Positions 45,289-53,902 of a stretch of 64,000 nucleotides of DNA are shown here, one piece after another. Source of the DNA: Paraburkholderia sp. FT54 (lineage in GTDB: Bacteria > Pseudomonadota > Gammaproteobacteria > Burkholderiales > Burkholderiaceae); contig NZ_CP134196.1 in NCBI RefSeq assembly GCF_031585635.1, positions 2,885,898-2,949,897 of the forward strand. Direction: 5' to 3'. The first letter of the stretch is position 1, and each line of letters begins with the position of its first letter. The translations under genes were made by a program, and so were the position numbers. The notes under the pieces are model-generated. The model made no database searches. It worked only from the letters and a program-made list of their open reading frames with translations, and was not told where the DNA came from.

Positions 45289-45540
45289 TCACACGTTGCG
45301 ATACATGTAATGCGTCGCGGTGAAGCACCTGCCGTGGGTGCGGCGAATGTCGCGTGCCGTGCCCTGCATATGGCCACAGCAGTCGTGCTCGAAGCGACAG
45401 CCGAAGGTCAAATGCTCATGGATGACTTCACGCGCTACCCGCCCGCTGACGCCTCGCGGTACAACAAACGTGATCTGACGCGTTTGCGAACGATTTCTCC
45501 CACGATATTCCCCACAAAACACCTGCGGTGTGCCAATCAT
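45289..45540 (-). CDS. Small hypothetical protein or gene remnant
   Basis: An 83-codon frame MIGTPQVFCGEYRGRNRSQT to HYMYRNV with a distinctive HLTFGCRFEHDCCGHMQGTA stretch that looks like real protein, possibly the tail of a larger gene. No Shine-Dalgarno is evident. A 9-bp perfect hairpin (45262-45270 with 45277-45285) follows its stop by three bases. On the plus strand 45191-45262 encodes a 23-residue signal-peptide-like fragment (MKISMVRLTSAIYFFSCLLA) that stops at once. The region 44983-45784 therefore seems to hold eroded gene pieces beside the Rhs island. Confidence 0.35.
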   Translation of the reverse strand: MIGTPQVFCGEYRGRNRSQTRQITFVVPRGVSGRVAREVIHEHLTFGCRFEHDCCGHMQGTARDIRRTHGRCFTATHYMYRNV

Positions 45541-45628
45541 ACGGGCAACCGGAGGCCGTGTGCCAACAACCAAGTTGTTGAATTCAAACAGAACAGATGT
45601 TTGTAGACCTTGTGCATCGCGGGATGAA

Positions 45629-45695
45629 TTTATCCACAGATTTTGTTCGCAAGCCTGTGGACAACCTGCGCACAGCCCACCCAAGTGCTTGATGC
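45629..45695 (+). repeat. Direct repeat, right copy flanking the Rhs island
   Basis: Partner of 41826-41892, same orientation, 3.8 kb away; it ends about 90 bases before the antiporter gene. Confidence 0.65.
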
Positions 45696-45784
45696 CACAC
45701 ACCTATCCCGTCCCGTCACAACCACAGGCACCCCACCCGCCGTGTGATAAAAAGTAGTTCCCCAGCCATTTGCCGAGGCCGAAT

Positions 45785-47371
45785 ATGTCGTCCGTCATGG
45801 GCTTCAAAGTCGTCCTGCTGTCGCTCGTCGCGATCATCGGTCTCGAACTGCTCGCCAAGCGGCTGCGTCTGCCGCCGGCTGCCGCGCTGCTGGTCGGCGG
45901 CGCCGCAATGGCCTTCGTGCCCGGACTGCCACGCTTCAATCTTGATCCTGAACTGGTCCTGATCGTGTTCCTGCCGCCGCTCCTCATGGACGGCGCGTAC
46001 TTCTCCGTGTGGGACGAATTCAAGGGCAATCTCGGCGGCATCCTGCTGCTCGCGATCGGCGCCGTCGCGTTCACCACGCTGACGGTCGGTCTCGTCGTGC
46101 ATTGGGTCGTGCCCGCTCTGCCGTGGGGCGCGTGCTTCGCGTTGGGTGCGATCGTCTCGCCGCCCGATGCCGTCGCCGCGAAGGCGGTGCTCGAACGTGT
46201 CGCGCTACCGCGCCGCCTGATGGTGCTTCTCGAAGGCGAAAGCCTCCTTAACGATGCGGCCGGCCTCGTGCTGTTCCGCTTCGCCGTCGCAGCCGCGCTG
46301 ACCGGCACCTTCAGCGCGCAGCATGCGATGGGACGTTTTGCCGTGCTCGCGTTAGGCGGGGTAGCGGTGGGCGTGGCGATCGGCTTCGTGGTCGTCAAAC
46401 TGCTGCGCTATCTCGACGACACATACCTCATCATCACCGCATCGACACTTTCGGCCTGGATCAGCTACATCGTCGGCGACACGCTGGACGTGTCGGGCGT
46501 AATCGCGACCGTGAGTTGCGGGATGATGCTCGGCTGGCATCAGCACGAAGTATTCTCGGCGGCGGTACGCATGCGCGGCACGGCCTTCTGGCAGGTCGTG
46601 ATCTTCCTGATGGAAGCGCTGGTGTTCATTCTGATCGGACTGTCGCTGCGCGGCGTGATCGTGCGGCTAGGCGGTGTCGGCGACGCGTTGATCGCGTTCG
46701 CGCCGGCCGTCGGCGCGGTGCTCGCGGCGGTGGTGCTATCGCGATTCGTGTGGGTCTTCACGGTGGAATGGTTGAAAGCGCTGGTGTGCAAATTGATGGG
46801 CCGCGCGGGCGGCACGCCCGACTGGCGCTCGGCCACCGTCACGAGTTGGGCCGGCATGCGTGGTGTGGTCACGCTGGCTATCGCACTCTCCTTGCCTGAG
46901 ACGATGCCCGGCCGCGATCTGATCCTCGTCGCCTCATTCGCCGTGATTCTGGTGACGGTGCTCGGTCAAGGCACGACGATCGGATCGCTGATTCAATGGG
47001 TCAATCCCGACCAGGAGTCCGAACGAAACGCGCGGCATCTGACCGAGCCACAGGCGTGGGCACGGCTCGAAGCCGCGCAGCTCGCCGCCATCCAGCCGCT
47101 CGTGCACGGGCCGGATGGCAGCGTGATTCATCCTCGTTTGCTGGAACAGTACAGCTATCGCGCGCGCATTACCGAAGCCTATCAAGACGAAGCCGCCTTT
47201 CCCGAGAAAGAACGCATCGCGCACTTCGATGTCGTGCTGGCCGCGGTTTCCGCGGCGCGCGTCGAGCTATTGCATCTGCATCGAACAGGCTTGCTTCACG
47301 ATGACCTGCTGAGCGCTCTCGAACACGATCTGGACCTGCAGGAAACCGCCGCGTTGCATAGCAGAGGCTGA
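45785..47371 (+). CDS. CPA1-family Na+/H+ antiporter
   Basis: 528 residues; about 12 membrane helices and a 110-residue cytoplasmic tail. Family marks: LIVFLPPLLMDGAYFSVWDEFK, GAIVSPPDAVAAKAVLERV and the ion-binding LLEGESLLNDAAGLVLFRFA (Asn-Asp pair), TSWAGMRGVVTLAIALSLPE. It exchanges cytoplasmic Na+ or K+ for protons. ATG at 45785 follows GAGGCC; a TTG at 45770 is possible. It converges with the MFS gene at 47393. Confidence 0.9.
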   Translation: MSSVMGFKVVLLSLVAIIGLELLAKRLRLPPAAALLVGGAAMAFVPGLPRFNLDPELVLIVFLPPLLMDGAYFSVWDEFKGNLGGILLLAIGAVAFTTLTVGLVVHWVVPALPWGACFALGAIVSPPDAVAAKAVLERVALPRRLMVLLEGESLLNDAAGLVLFRFAVAAALTGTFSAQHAMGRFAVLALGGVAVGVAIGFVVVKLLRYLDDTYLIITASTLSAWISYIVGDTLDVSGVIATVSCGMMLGWHQHEVFSAAVRMRGTAFWQVVIFLMEALVFILIGLSLRGVIVRLGGVGDALIAFAPAVGAVLAAVVLSRFVWVFTVEWLKALVCKLMGRAGGTPDWRSATVTSWAGMRGVVTLAIALSLPETMPGRDLILVASFAVILVTVLGQGTTIGSLIQWVNPDQESERNARHLTEPQAWARLEAAQLAAIQPLVHGPDGSVIHPRLLEQYSYRARITEAYQDEAAFPEKERIAHFDVVLAAVSAARVELLHLHRTGLLHDDLLSALEHDLDLQETAALHSRG

Positions 47372-47392
47372 CCGATCGCGCCTGATCGCCCT

Positions 47393-48724
47393 TTACCGCG
47401 CGGCTTCCTTGCGCCGCAACGAGTCAGGCAATCCGTACAACACGATCAGCGCGCAAACCAGGCTCATCGCGCCGATCACATACAAGGCCGGCGTCGTACT
47501 GCCGGTCAGGTCTCTCACACGCCCCACCATGATCGGGCTCACAATGCCGCCGAGCTGCCCGAGCGTGTTGATCAAGGCAATCCCACCGGCGGCACCGGCA
47601 CCGGTGACGAGCTTCGGCGGCAGCGCCCAGAACGCCGGGATCGACGCGACCACGCCCGCGCCCATCACAGCCAGCGCGACGACCAGCAACGCCGTCTGCT
47701 TGTCGAAGAAGCCCGCGGCAAAGAAGCCGATCGCCGACATCACGAGCAAGCCGAACACGAATTTGCGCCGTTCGCCGCTCGCGTCGGACAAGCGCCCCAC
47801 CACCACCATGCAGATTGCGCCCGCAATATAAGGCACCGCCGTCAGCAAACCGATCATCGTCGGGTTGTTCGTGCCCGCCACGTGAATCAGATGCGGCGCC
47901 CAGAAATTCAAGCCATACGACGCCACTTGAATCAGAAAGTACACCAGTCCCAGCGTGAGAAAGCCCGGTGTCCTGATTGCCCCCATCAACGAATGCCCGG
48001 TGTCCGGATGACGGCTTTGCTGCGCAATTTGCCCCGACAGAAAGGACTTTTCTGCCGGCGACAGCCAGCCCGCGTCCTCGATACGATCCTTCAGCAGTTT
48101 CAGCACCAGATAGCCAAGCACGATGCACGGCAGCCCGCCGAGCAGAAACAACCAGTGCCAGCCCGGCATGCCGAGCACGCCGTTCATGTGTCCGATCACG
48201 AGCCCTGCAAGCGGCGCGCCGACCAAACCGGAAAACGCGGAAGCCAGAAACAGCATCGACGTGATACGCCCGCGATAACTCGGCGGAAACCACAGCGTCA
48301 GGTAATACAGCACGCCCGGCGCGAAGCCCGCTTCCATTGCGCCGATAATAAAACGCAGCCCGTAGAACTGCCATTCATTACTGACGAACACCATCGCGGC
48401 CGTCGCCAGTCCCCACGAGATCATGATCCGCGCAATCCAGCGCCGCGCGCCGACCTTGTACAGAAACAGATTGCTCGGAACTTCGAACAGCACGTAGCCG
48501 ATTACGAACAGGCTCGCACCAAGACCGTATGCGGTGTCGGACAAGCCTAGGTCGCTTTGTAACTGGAACTTCGCGAAGCTGATGTTGATACGGTCAAAAA
48601 ACGCAAACAGATAGCAGATCATGATCAGCGGCATCAACCGCCACGCCACTTTGCGGATGATGGCCGAAGCATCATTCGCGCTGTGCTCGCGGTTGCCGGT
48701 TGCGACTGCGCCCAGGTCACTCAT
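47393..48724 (-). CDS. MFS transporter, ACS family
   Basis: 443 residues, 12 helices. ICYLFAFFDRINISFAKFQL in TM1, VPSNLFLYKVGARRWIARIM, GFAPGVLYYLTLWFPPSYRGR and ASAFSGLVGAPLAGLV are typical of tartrate/phthalate/itaconate-type anion:cation symporters. Starts MSDLGAV after TTGGAGACGAAC. Last gene of an operon with CaiB-type and HMG-CoA-lyase-type enzymes, for which it probably imports the acid. Confidence 0.88.
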   Translation of the reverse strand: MSDLGAVATGNREHSANDASAIIRKVAWRLMPLIMICYLFAFFDRINISFAKFQLQSDLGLSDTAYGLGASLFVIGYVLFEVPSNLFLYKVGARRWIARIMISWGLATAAMVFVSNEWQFYGLRFIIGAMEAGFAPGVLYYLTLWFPPSYRGRITSMLFLASAFSGLVGAPLAGLVIGHMNGVLGMPGWHWLFLLGGLPCIVLGYLVLKLLKDRIEDAGWLSPAEKSFLSGQIAQQSRHPDTGHSLMGAIRTPGFLTLGLVYFLIQVASYGLNFWAPHLIHVAGTNNPTMIGLLTAVPYIAGAICMVVVGRLSDASGERRKFVFGLLVMSAIGFFAAGFFDKQTALLVVALAVMGAGVVASIPAFWALPPKLVTGAGAAGGIALINTLGQLGGIVSPIMVGRVRDLTGSTTPALYVIGAMSLVCALIVLYGLPDSLRRKEAAR

Positions 48725-48784
48725 GTTCGTCTCCAATGCCGGATTCGGCGAAGCCGTCCGGTCGTTTAATCGATTAGGGAAGTG

Positions 48785-49738
48785 TCAGATTTGCAGAACG
48801 TATTCGGGTACGGGATGCAGGTCGCAGTTACGGCCCGCCTTCGCCAGTTGCCCCGGCACGTCGTGGCCAAGCAACGCCGGCAAGCCGCGCGACAGCGCGA
48901 TCAGCTTTTGCAGATCGATCCCGGTGGGAATGCCCATTTCGTCGCACATGTTCACGAGATCTTCCGTGCAGATGTTGCCGGATGCGCCCGGCGCGAACGG
49001 ACAGCCGCCGAGGCCGCCCAGCGCGGCGTCGAAGCGGCGCGCGCCGACTTCGTATGCCGCCAGCACATTGGCAAGACCCAAACCGCGCGTGTTGTGAAAG
49101 TGAAGCGTGAGCGCGGTCGCCGGCAGCCGTTCGAGCACGCGCGTGACCAGCCGCGCCACCTGTCGCGGGTTCGCCATGCCAGTCGTGTCGGCGAGCGTGA
49201 CGCCCTCGATACCCATCTCACGATATGTATCGACAATGCTGATCACGCGGTCTTCGTCGATCTTTCCTTCGAACGGACAGCCGAACGCGGTCGCCACCGA
49301 CGCGTTCAACAGCACGCCCGAGCCCTTCACGTGCCGCACGATATCGCCGAACGCCGCCAGCGACGACTCGCAACTCATCCGCATGTTGGCGCGGTTGTGG
49401 GTCCGACTCGCGGACATCACCAGGTTCAGTTCGTCGGCTCGCGAAGCCAGCGCGCGTTCGGCGCCCTTCAGATTCGGGATCAAGGCGACGTAGATCACGC
49501 CGGGTTGCCGCTCGATCTGCTGAAACACGGCCTCGCCGTCACGCAGCGCCGGAATGGCTTTCGGCGAAACGAACGAGCCGGCCTCGATCCGCGTGAAGCC
49601 CGCGGTGGATAGCGCATTGATCAGCGCAATCTTGTCGGGCGTGTCGACCCAGGTGGATTCGATCTGCAAGCCGTCGCGCGGTGCGACTTCCTGCACGATC
49701 AGTTTGTCGTAGTGCGGGATGTTCAAAATGCGCGTCAT
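48785..49738 (-). CDS. Hydroxymethylglutaryl-CoA lyase family enzyme
   Basis: 317 residues, DRE-TIM barrel: VQEVAPRDGLQIES (metal Asp and catalytic Arg), TRIEAGSFVSPKAIPALRD, GVTLADTTGMANP, LHFHNTRGLGLANVLAAYE (His ligands) and the HMG-CoA lyase signature GGLGGCPFAPGASGN containing the catalytic Cys. It splits 3-hydroxy-3-methylglutaryl-CoA to acetyl-CoA and acetoacetate, or a similar 3-hydroxyacyl-CoA such as citramalyl-CoA. ATG 49738 overlaps the CaiB gene stop by 4 bases. With CaiB making the CoA ester and an MFS carrier, the operon reads as a route for an external branched hydroxy-diacid. Confidence 0.88.
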   Translation of the reverse strand: MTRILNIPHYDKLIVQEVAPRDGLQIESTWVDTPDKIALINALSTAGFTRIEAGSFVSPKAIPALRDGEAVFQQIERQPGVIYVALIPNLKGAERALASRADELNLVMSASRTHNRANMRMSCESSLAAFGDIVRHVKGSGVLLNASVATAFGCPFEGKIDEDRVISIVDTYREMGIEGVTLADTTGMANPRQVARLVTRVLERLPATALTLHFHNTRGLGLANVLAAYEVGARRFDAALGGLGGCPFAPGASGNICTEDLVNMCDEMGIPTGIDLQKLIALSRGLPALLGHDVPGQLAKAGRNCDLHPVPEYVLQI

Positions 49739-50928
49739 TGCACCGCTCCTTCGCGGCGCAGCCGCTCGATATCTTCGTTGGCGAATCCGAGTTCGCTGAG
49801 CACGCTGCCGGTATGCTCGCCGAGCGCCGGCCCTTGCCAGCGCACTTCGCCCGGTGTGTCCGAGAGCTTCGGCACGATCCCCGGCATCCTCACCGACGCG
49901 CCGCCCGGCAGTTGCGCCTGCAACAACATGTCGCGCGCCTGGTAGTGCGGATCGGCGACGATGTCGGCCACCGAATAGATGCGCCCCGACGGCACTTCAG
50001 CGCGTTCGAGCGCTGCCAGCACGTCGTCGGTGGAGTGGTGCGAGGTCCACTCGGTGATGGCCTGATCGAGCATCGCGCAGTGTTGAACGCGACCGTCGTT
50101 ACGCGCCAAGGCGGGATCGTCGGCGAGATCGGGGCGGCCGATCACCTGCATGAGGCGCTTGAAAATCGGATCGCTGTTGCCGGCGATCACGACGAAGCCT
50201 TCGTCTTCGGTGCGATACGTGTTCGACGGTGCGATGCCCGGCAAGGCGCCGCCGCTGCGCTCGCGCACGTGGCCGAGCAGATCGTATTCAGGCACGAGGC
50301 TTTCCATCAGATTGAACACGCTCTCGACCAGCGAGACATCGACCACCTGGCCTTCGCCCTGCCCCGTCTTCACGCGCAGCAGCGACATCAGCGCGCCGAT
50401 CACGCCATGCAGCGAAGCGAGCGAGTCGCCGAGACTCACGCCGACGCGCGCCGGCGCGCCGTCCACGTCGCCAGTCGTGTAGCGGATGCCGCCCATCGCT
50501 TCGCCGATCGCGCCGAAGCCCGGCCGATCGCGATACGGACCGCTCTGGCCGTAGCCGGAAATGCGGACCATCGTCAGTTTCGGATTGATGGCGTGCAGCA
50601 CGTCCCAGCCGAGGCCGAGCTTTTCGAGCGCGCCGGGACGGAGGTTCTCGATCACGACGTCGGCGTCGGCCGCGAGCCGTTTGACGATCTCGACACCGTC
50701 CGCCGACTTCAGATTCACGCAGATGGATTTCTTGTTGCGCGACTGCAGATACCACCAGAGCGAGGTGCCCTCATGCAGCTTGCGCCATTTGCGGAGGGGA
50801 TCGCCGGTCTCGGGCGCTTCGATCTTGATGACGTCGGCGCCGAACTCGGCCATGAGGCGCGCGGCAAACGGCGCGGCAATGAGGGTTCCGATCTCGATGA
50901 CGCGGATACCCTGAAGAGGTCCACCCAT
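49735..50928 (-). CDS. CaiB/BaiF (class III) CoA-transferase
   Basis: 397 residues: LQGIRVIEIGTLIAAPFAAR, AEFGADVIKIEAPETGDPLR, the SRNKKSICVNLKSADGVEIV block, VVIENLRPGALEKLGLGWDVL and the catalytic Asp in VGVSLGDSLASLHGVIGAL. It would charge a carboxylic acid with CoA. First gene of the operon CaiB-lyase-MFS; the LysR-type gene lies 111 bases upstream on the same strand. Confidence 0.88.
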   Translation of the reverse strand: MGGPLQGIRVIEIGTLIAAPFAARLMAEFGADVIKIEAPETGDPLRKWRKLHEGTSLWWYLQSRNKKSICVNLKSADGVEIVKRLAADADVVIENLRPGALEKLGLGWDVLHAINPKLTMVRISGYGQSGPYRDRPGFGAIGEAMGGIRYTTGDVDGAPARVGVSLGDSLASLHGVIGALMSLLRVKTGQGEGQVVDVSLVESVFNLMESLVPEYDLLGHVRERSGGALPGIAPSNTYRTEDEGFVVIAGNSDPIFKRLMQVIGRPDLADDPALARNDGRVQHCAMLDQAITEWTSHHSTDDVLAALERAEVPSGRIYSVADIVADPHYQARDMLLQAQLPGGASVRMPGIVPKLSDTPGEVRWQGPALGEHTGSVLSELGFANEDIERLRREGAVQ

Positions 50929-51039
50929 TGTGCTGTCTCCGAAGCTGGTTTCGTGTTGAGAGACAGCTTAGGAGGAGCGCGGTCGCGGCGTCCAACCGCA
51001 ATTCGCCAATGACCGTTCGTGAACGGCGAACGCTGCGCG

Positions 51040-51975
51040 TCAAGCGGTGGTGGGCGGGGCTTCCGTGGCTTCGATTGTGCGCAGATGGTCGAACAGGAGG
51101 CGGCTCACCGGCGACAATGCATCGACGTCGCGCACCACCAGCACGAGGCTGCGCGCCGACCAGTCGTCTTCGAGCGGCGCGCCGACGAGACCCAGCGGAC
51201 GACCCATCAGTTGATACACCTTGAGCGGCAGCACGCCGACGCCCATGCCGGCCTGCACCATCCGGCAGACCGCGTCGAAGCCGGGCACATGGATGCGCAG
51301 CCGCAGCGGCTTGCCCGCCTGACGCGCGGCGAGATGCGTGCGGGCATTGATCGAACTCGCGGCGTGCAGGCCGACGTGATCGCCGTCCAGCGTTTCGACG
51401 AAGGCGACGCTTTTACGCGCTGCCAACGGATGATCGTCGCGCATCACGAGCACCAGCGAATCGTGCCGGTAGTGTTCGACATGCAGATCGCGCGTATCGG
51501 CGTCGCCGGAACAGATGCCGAGATCGACGAGGCTGTCGTCGACGGCTTCCACCACGCCGCCGCTCGGCCGCTCTTCCAGATCGAGCTTGACGCGCTCGTG
51601 CTGCAACTGGAACGCGCGCAAATCCTCCGGCAGGAATTCGACGATCGCCGACAGGTTGGCCATCATGCGCACATAGCCGCGCACGCCGCTTGCATGACCG
51701 GCCAGTTCGATGCCGATGTTTTCGATGTCGCGCATCACGCGGCGCGCATGATGCAGCAGCGTTTCCCCCGCCGGGGTGAGCGTCATGCCGCGCGCGTTGC
51801 GTTGGAATAGCGTGGCGCCGACCGCCTGTTCGAGTTCGAGCAGACGCTTGCTCGCGGCGGAGACCGCAATCGCCTCCCGCTCGGCGGCTCGCGTGAGCGT
51901 ACCTTCCTCGTAGACAGCGAGGAAGAGTTGCAGCGTGGTGAGGTCGAGCCTTCGGAGAAGGTTTTTGATTACCAT
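51040..51975 (-). CDS. LysR-type transcriptional regulator
   Basis: 311 residues. Winged helix LTTLQLFLAVYEEGTLTRAA, EREAIAVSAASKRLLELEQA and GATLFQRNARGMTLTPAGET, then an effector domain with VDLGICSGDADTRDLHVEHY and GMGVGVLPLKVYQLMG. Unlike most LysR genes it reads in the same direction as the operon downstream, not away from it. It is divergent from the GlxA-type regulator gene. It is the probable regulator of the CaiB/lyase/MFS genes. Confidence 0.87.
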   Translation of the reverse strand: MVIKNLLRRLDLTTLQLFLAVYEEGTLTRAAEREAIAVSAASKRLLELEQAVGATLFQRNARGMTLTPAGETLLHHARRVMRDIENIGIELAGHASGVRGYVRMMANLSAIVEFLPEDLRAFQLQHERVKLDLEERPSGGVVEAVDDSLVDLGICSGDADTRDLHVEHYRHDSLVLVMRDDHPLAARKSVAFVETLDGDHVGLHAASSINARTHLAARQAGKPLRLRIHVPGFDAVCRMVQAGMGVGVLPLKVYQLMGRPLGLVGAPLEDDWSARSLVLVVRDVDALSPVSRLLFDHLRTIEATEAPPTTA

Positions 51976-52080
51976 GGCGGAGTGCCGCGTTGTTGTGCGA
52001 TGCGCCTATTCTGACGCCAGATGCAAAAAATAGGTGCCGTGCCCCTGCGGATTCCGTCCCTCGTCAAAGGAAGTCTTCCG

Positions 52081-53040
52081 ATGCCCACCGTCGCGATCGC
52101 GATCTTTCCCGGCGTGCAGGCGCTCGACGTTGCCGGTCCGGTCGATGTATTTTCCGAAGCCAACCGCTTCATCGCGCCCGCGGATCGTTACGATGTGACG
52201 CTGCTCAGCGCCGCATCGGCACCGCTGCGCGCGTCCAACGGCATGATGCTGGTCGCCGACGCCACCTTCGACACGGCGCGTAGTCCGTTCAATCTTGCGT
52301 TGGTCGCGGGCGGCCCTGCGCTACCCGATACCGCACCTGATGCGCCCGTGCTGGACTGGTTGACGAACGTCGCCACCCAGTGCGGCCGTTACGGTTCGAT
52401 TTGCACCGGCGCGTTCGCACTCGGTCATGCGGGCCTGCTCGATGACCGCCATGTCACGACGCATTGGCAGCATGCAGCACAACTGGCGGCGCAATTTCCA
52501 AAGGCGCGCGTCGACTTCGACCGCATCTATCTGCGCGACGGACAGCTCGTCACGTCGGCCGGCGTGACTGCGGGCATCGATCTGTCGCTTGCTTTGGTCG
52601 CTGAGGATCACGGTCCGCACACGGCGCTCGCCGTCGCTAAACGTCTGGTGGTGTTCGCGCAGCGGCAAGGCGGCCAATCGCAATTCAGCCCTTACCTGAC
52701 AGCGCCCGCTGACGACACCTCCCCAGTCGCCAAAGTCCAGACGCACGTCATGGAACGGATTCAGGAGAGCTTCACGGTCAAGCAACTGGCAGACGTCGCG
52801 GGCATGAGCGCACGCAATTTCGCGCGCGTGTTCGTGCAGGAGACCGGCGTAACGCCGCATGAATTCGTCGAGCGCGCCCGCGTGGATGCGGCGCGCAAGC
52901 TGCTCGAAAGCAGCGGTGCGGCGCTCAAGGCGATTGCGTACGACTGCGGCTTCGGCACGGCGGACCGCATGCGCATTGTCTTCACCAAACGAATCGGGGC
53001 AACGCCGATGCAGTATCGCGAGCGGTTCCGGTCGGCGTGA
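52081..53040 (+). CDS. GlxA-type AraC regulator with DJ-1/PfpI domain
   Basis: 319 residues. N-terminal DJ-1/PfpI-like domain (VAIAIFPGVQALDVAGPVDV, FSEANRF; nucleophile-position Cys in YGSICTGAFALGHAG; VTTHWQHAAQLA) and C-terminal AraC helix-turn-helix pair (VKQLADVAGMSARNFARVFV, LKAIAYDCGFGTADRMRIVF). Regulators of this type sense amines or amino acid derivatives (GlxA, ArgR, CdhR, GbdR). Start at 52081 after AAAGGAAG; a frame extension to 52021 is not needed. The SDR gene follows after 78 bases and may be co-transcribed or controlled by it. Confidence 0.9.
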   Translation: MPTVAIAIFPGVQALDVAGPVDVFSEANRFIAPADRYDVTLLSAASAPLRASNGMMLVADATFDTARSPFNLALVAGGPALPDTAPDAPVLDWLTNVATQCGRYGSICTGAFALGHAGLLDDRHVTTHWQHAAQLAAQFPKARVDFDRIYLRDGQLVTSAGVTAGIDLSLALVAEDHGPHTALAVAKRLVVFAQRQGGQSQFSPYLTAPADDTSPVAKVQTHVMERIQESFTVKQLADVAGMSARNFARVFVQETGVTPHEFVERARVDAARKLLESSGAALKAIAYDCGFGTADRMRIVFTKRIGATPMQYRERFRSA

Positions 53041-53118
53041 AGCGAAGCGGCGTCGCACGCGGAAAAATATCGCGTGAGAAAATAGCGGCCTTTCCAAGCC
53101 AACGATTCAAGGACCGAC

Positions 53119-53877
53119 ATGACCACCTCTTCTCCGATCCGTGCGATCGTCACCGGCCACACGCGCGGTGTGGGCGCGGCGCTCGCCGAACAACTTCTGG
53201 CTCGCGGGACCTCCGTGCTGGGTTTGTCCCGCTCGCGTCACGCCGCATTGAAAGCACGCTTCCCGGCGCTGCTCGAAGAAATCGAACTGGAACTGGCCGA
53301 CACCGCGCGCGTCGCGCAATGGATCGCGACCGATGCACTGCGTGAATTCGTCAGTGGCGCGCAAACCGTTCTGCTGATCAACAACGCGGGCACGGTCCAG
53401 CCCATCGGTCCGATTGAAGGACAAGACGTCGCGGTCATCGCGAATGCGGTTAGCCTGAATGTCGCCACGCCGCTGATGTTGGCCAGCGCGCTCGCCGCAG
53501 CCGCCGTCGACGCAACCGATCGCCGCATCGTGCACATTTCCAGCGGCGCGGCGCGCAACGCGTATCCCGGCTGGAGCATCTACTGCGCGACGAAGGCCGC
53601 GCTCGATCATCACGCGCGCGCTGTCGCGCTCGACGCAAATCGCGCGTTGCGTATTTGCAGTCTGGCACCGGGCGTGATCGATACGAATATGCAGGCGGAG
53701 ATTCGCAGCAGCGGCGTCGAACAGTTCCCCATGCGTGAGAGATTCGAAGACCTCAAGCGCAACGGCCAACTGTCGAGCCCTGAACAATGCGCGACGCAGT
53801 TGCTCGATTACGCATTGAGCGATGCATTCGGCCAAACGCCGGTCGCCGACATTCGCGAGATCGCGAAGCCGGCGTGA
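53119..53877 (+). CDS. Short-chain dehydrogenase/reductase (benzil reductase-like)
   Basis: 252 residues. Cofactor motif TGHTRGVGAALAEQLLARG, INNAGTVQPIGPIEG, Ser in HISSGAARNAYPGW and the YxxxK pair in YCATKAAL. The NNAGT and GAARNAYPGWS details resemble benzil/sepiapterin reductase-type SDRs using NADPH. AAGGACCGAC precedes the ATG. No pathway partner except the adjacent GlxA-type regulator. Confidence 0.87.
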   Translation: MTTSSPIRAIVTGHTRGVGAALAEQLLARGTSVLGLSRSRHAALKARFPALLEEIELELADTARVAQWIATDALREFVSGAQTVLLINNAGTVQPIGPIEGQDVAVIANAVSLNVATPLMLASALAAAAVDATDRRIVHISSGAARNAYPGWSIYCATKAALDHHARAVALDANRALRICSLAPGVIDTNMQAEIRSSGVEQFPMRERFEDLKRNGQLSSPEQCATQLLDYALSDAFGQTPVADIREIAKPA

Positions 53878-53902
53878 CGGCAACAACGGAGCGCGTCGAG
53901 CG

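Noticed and set aside
45277..45606. 109-codon plus-strand gene beside the Rhs island
   Set aside because: No ribosome site; the opposite strand shows a more protein-like frame, itself only weakly supported.
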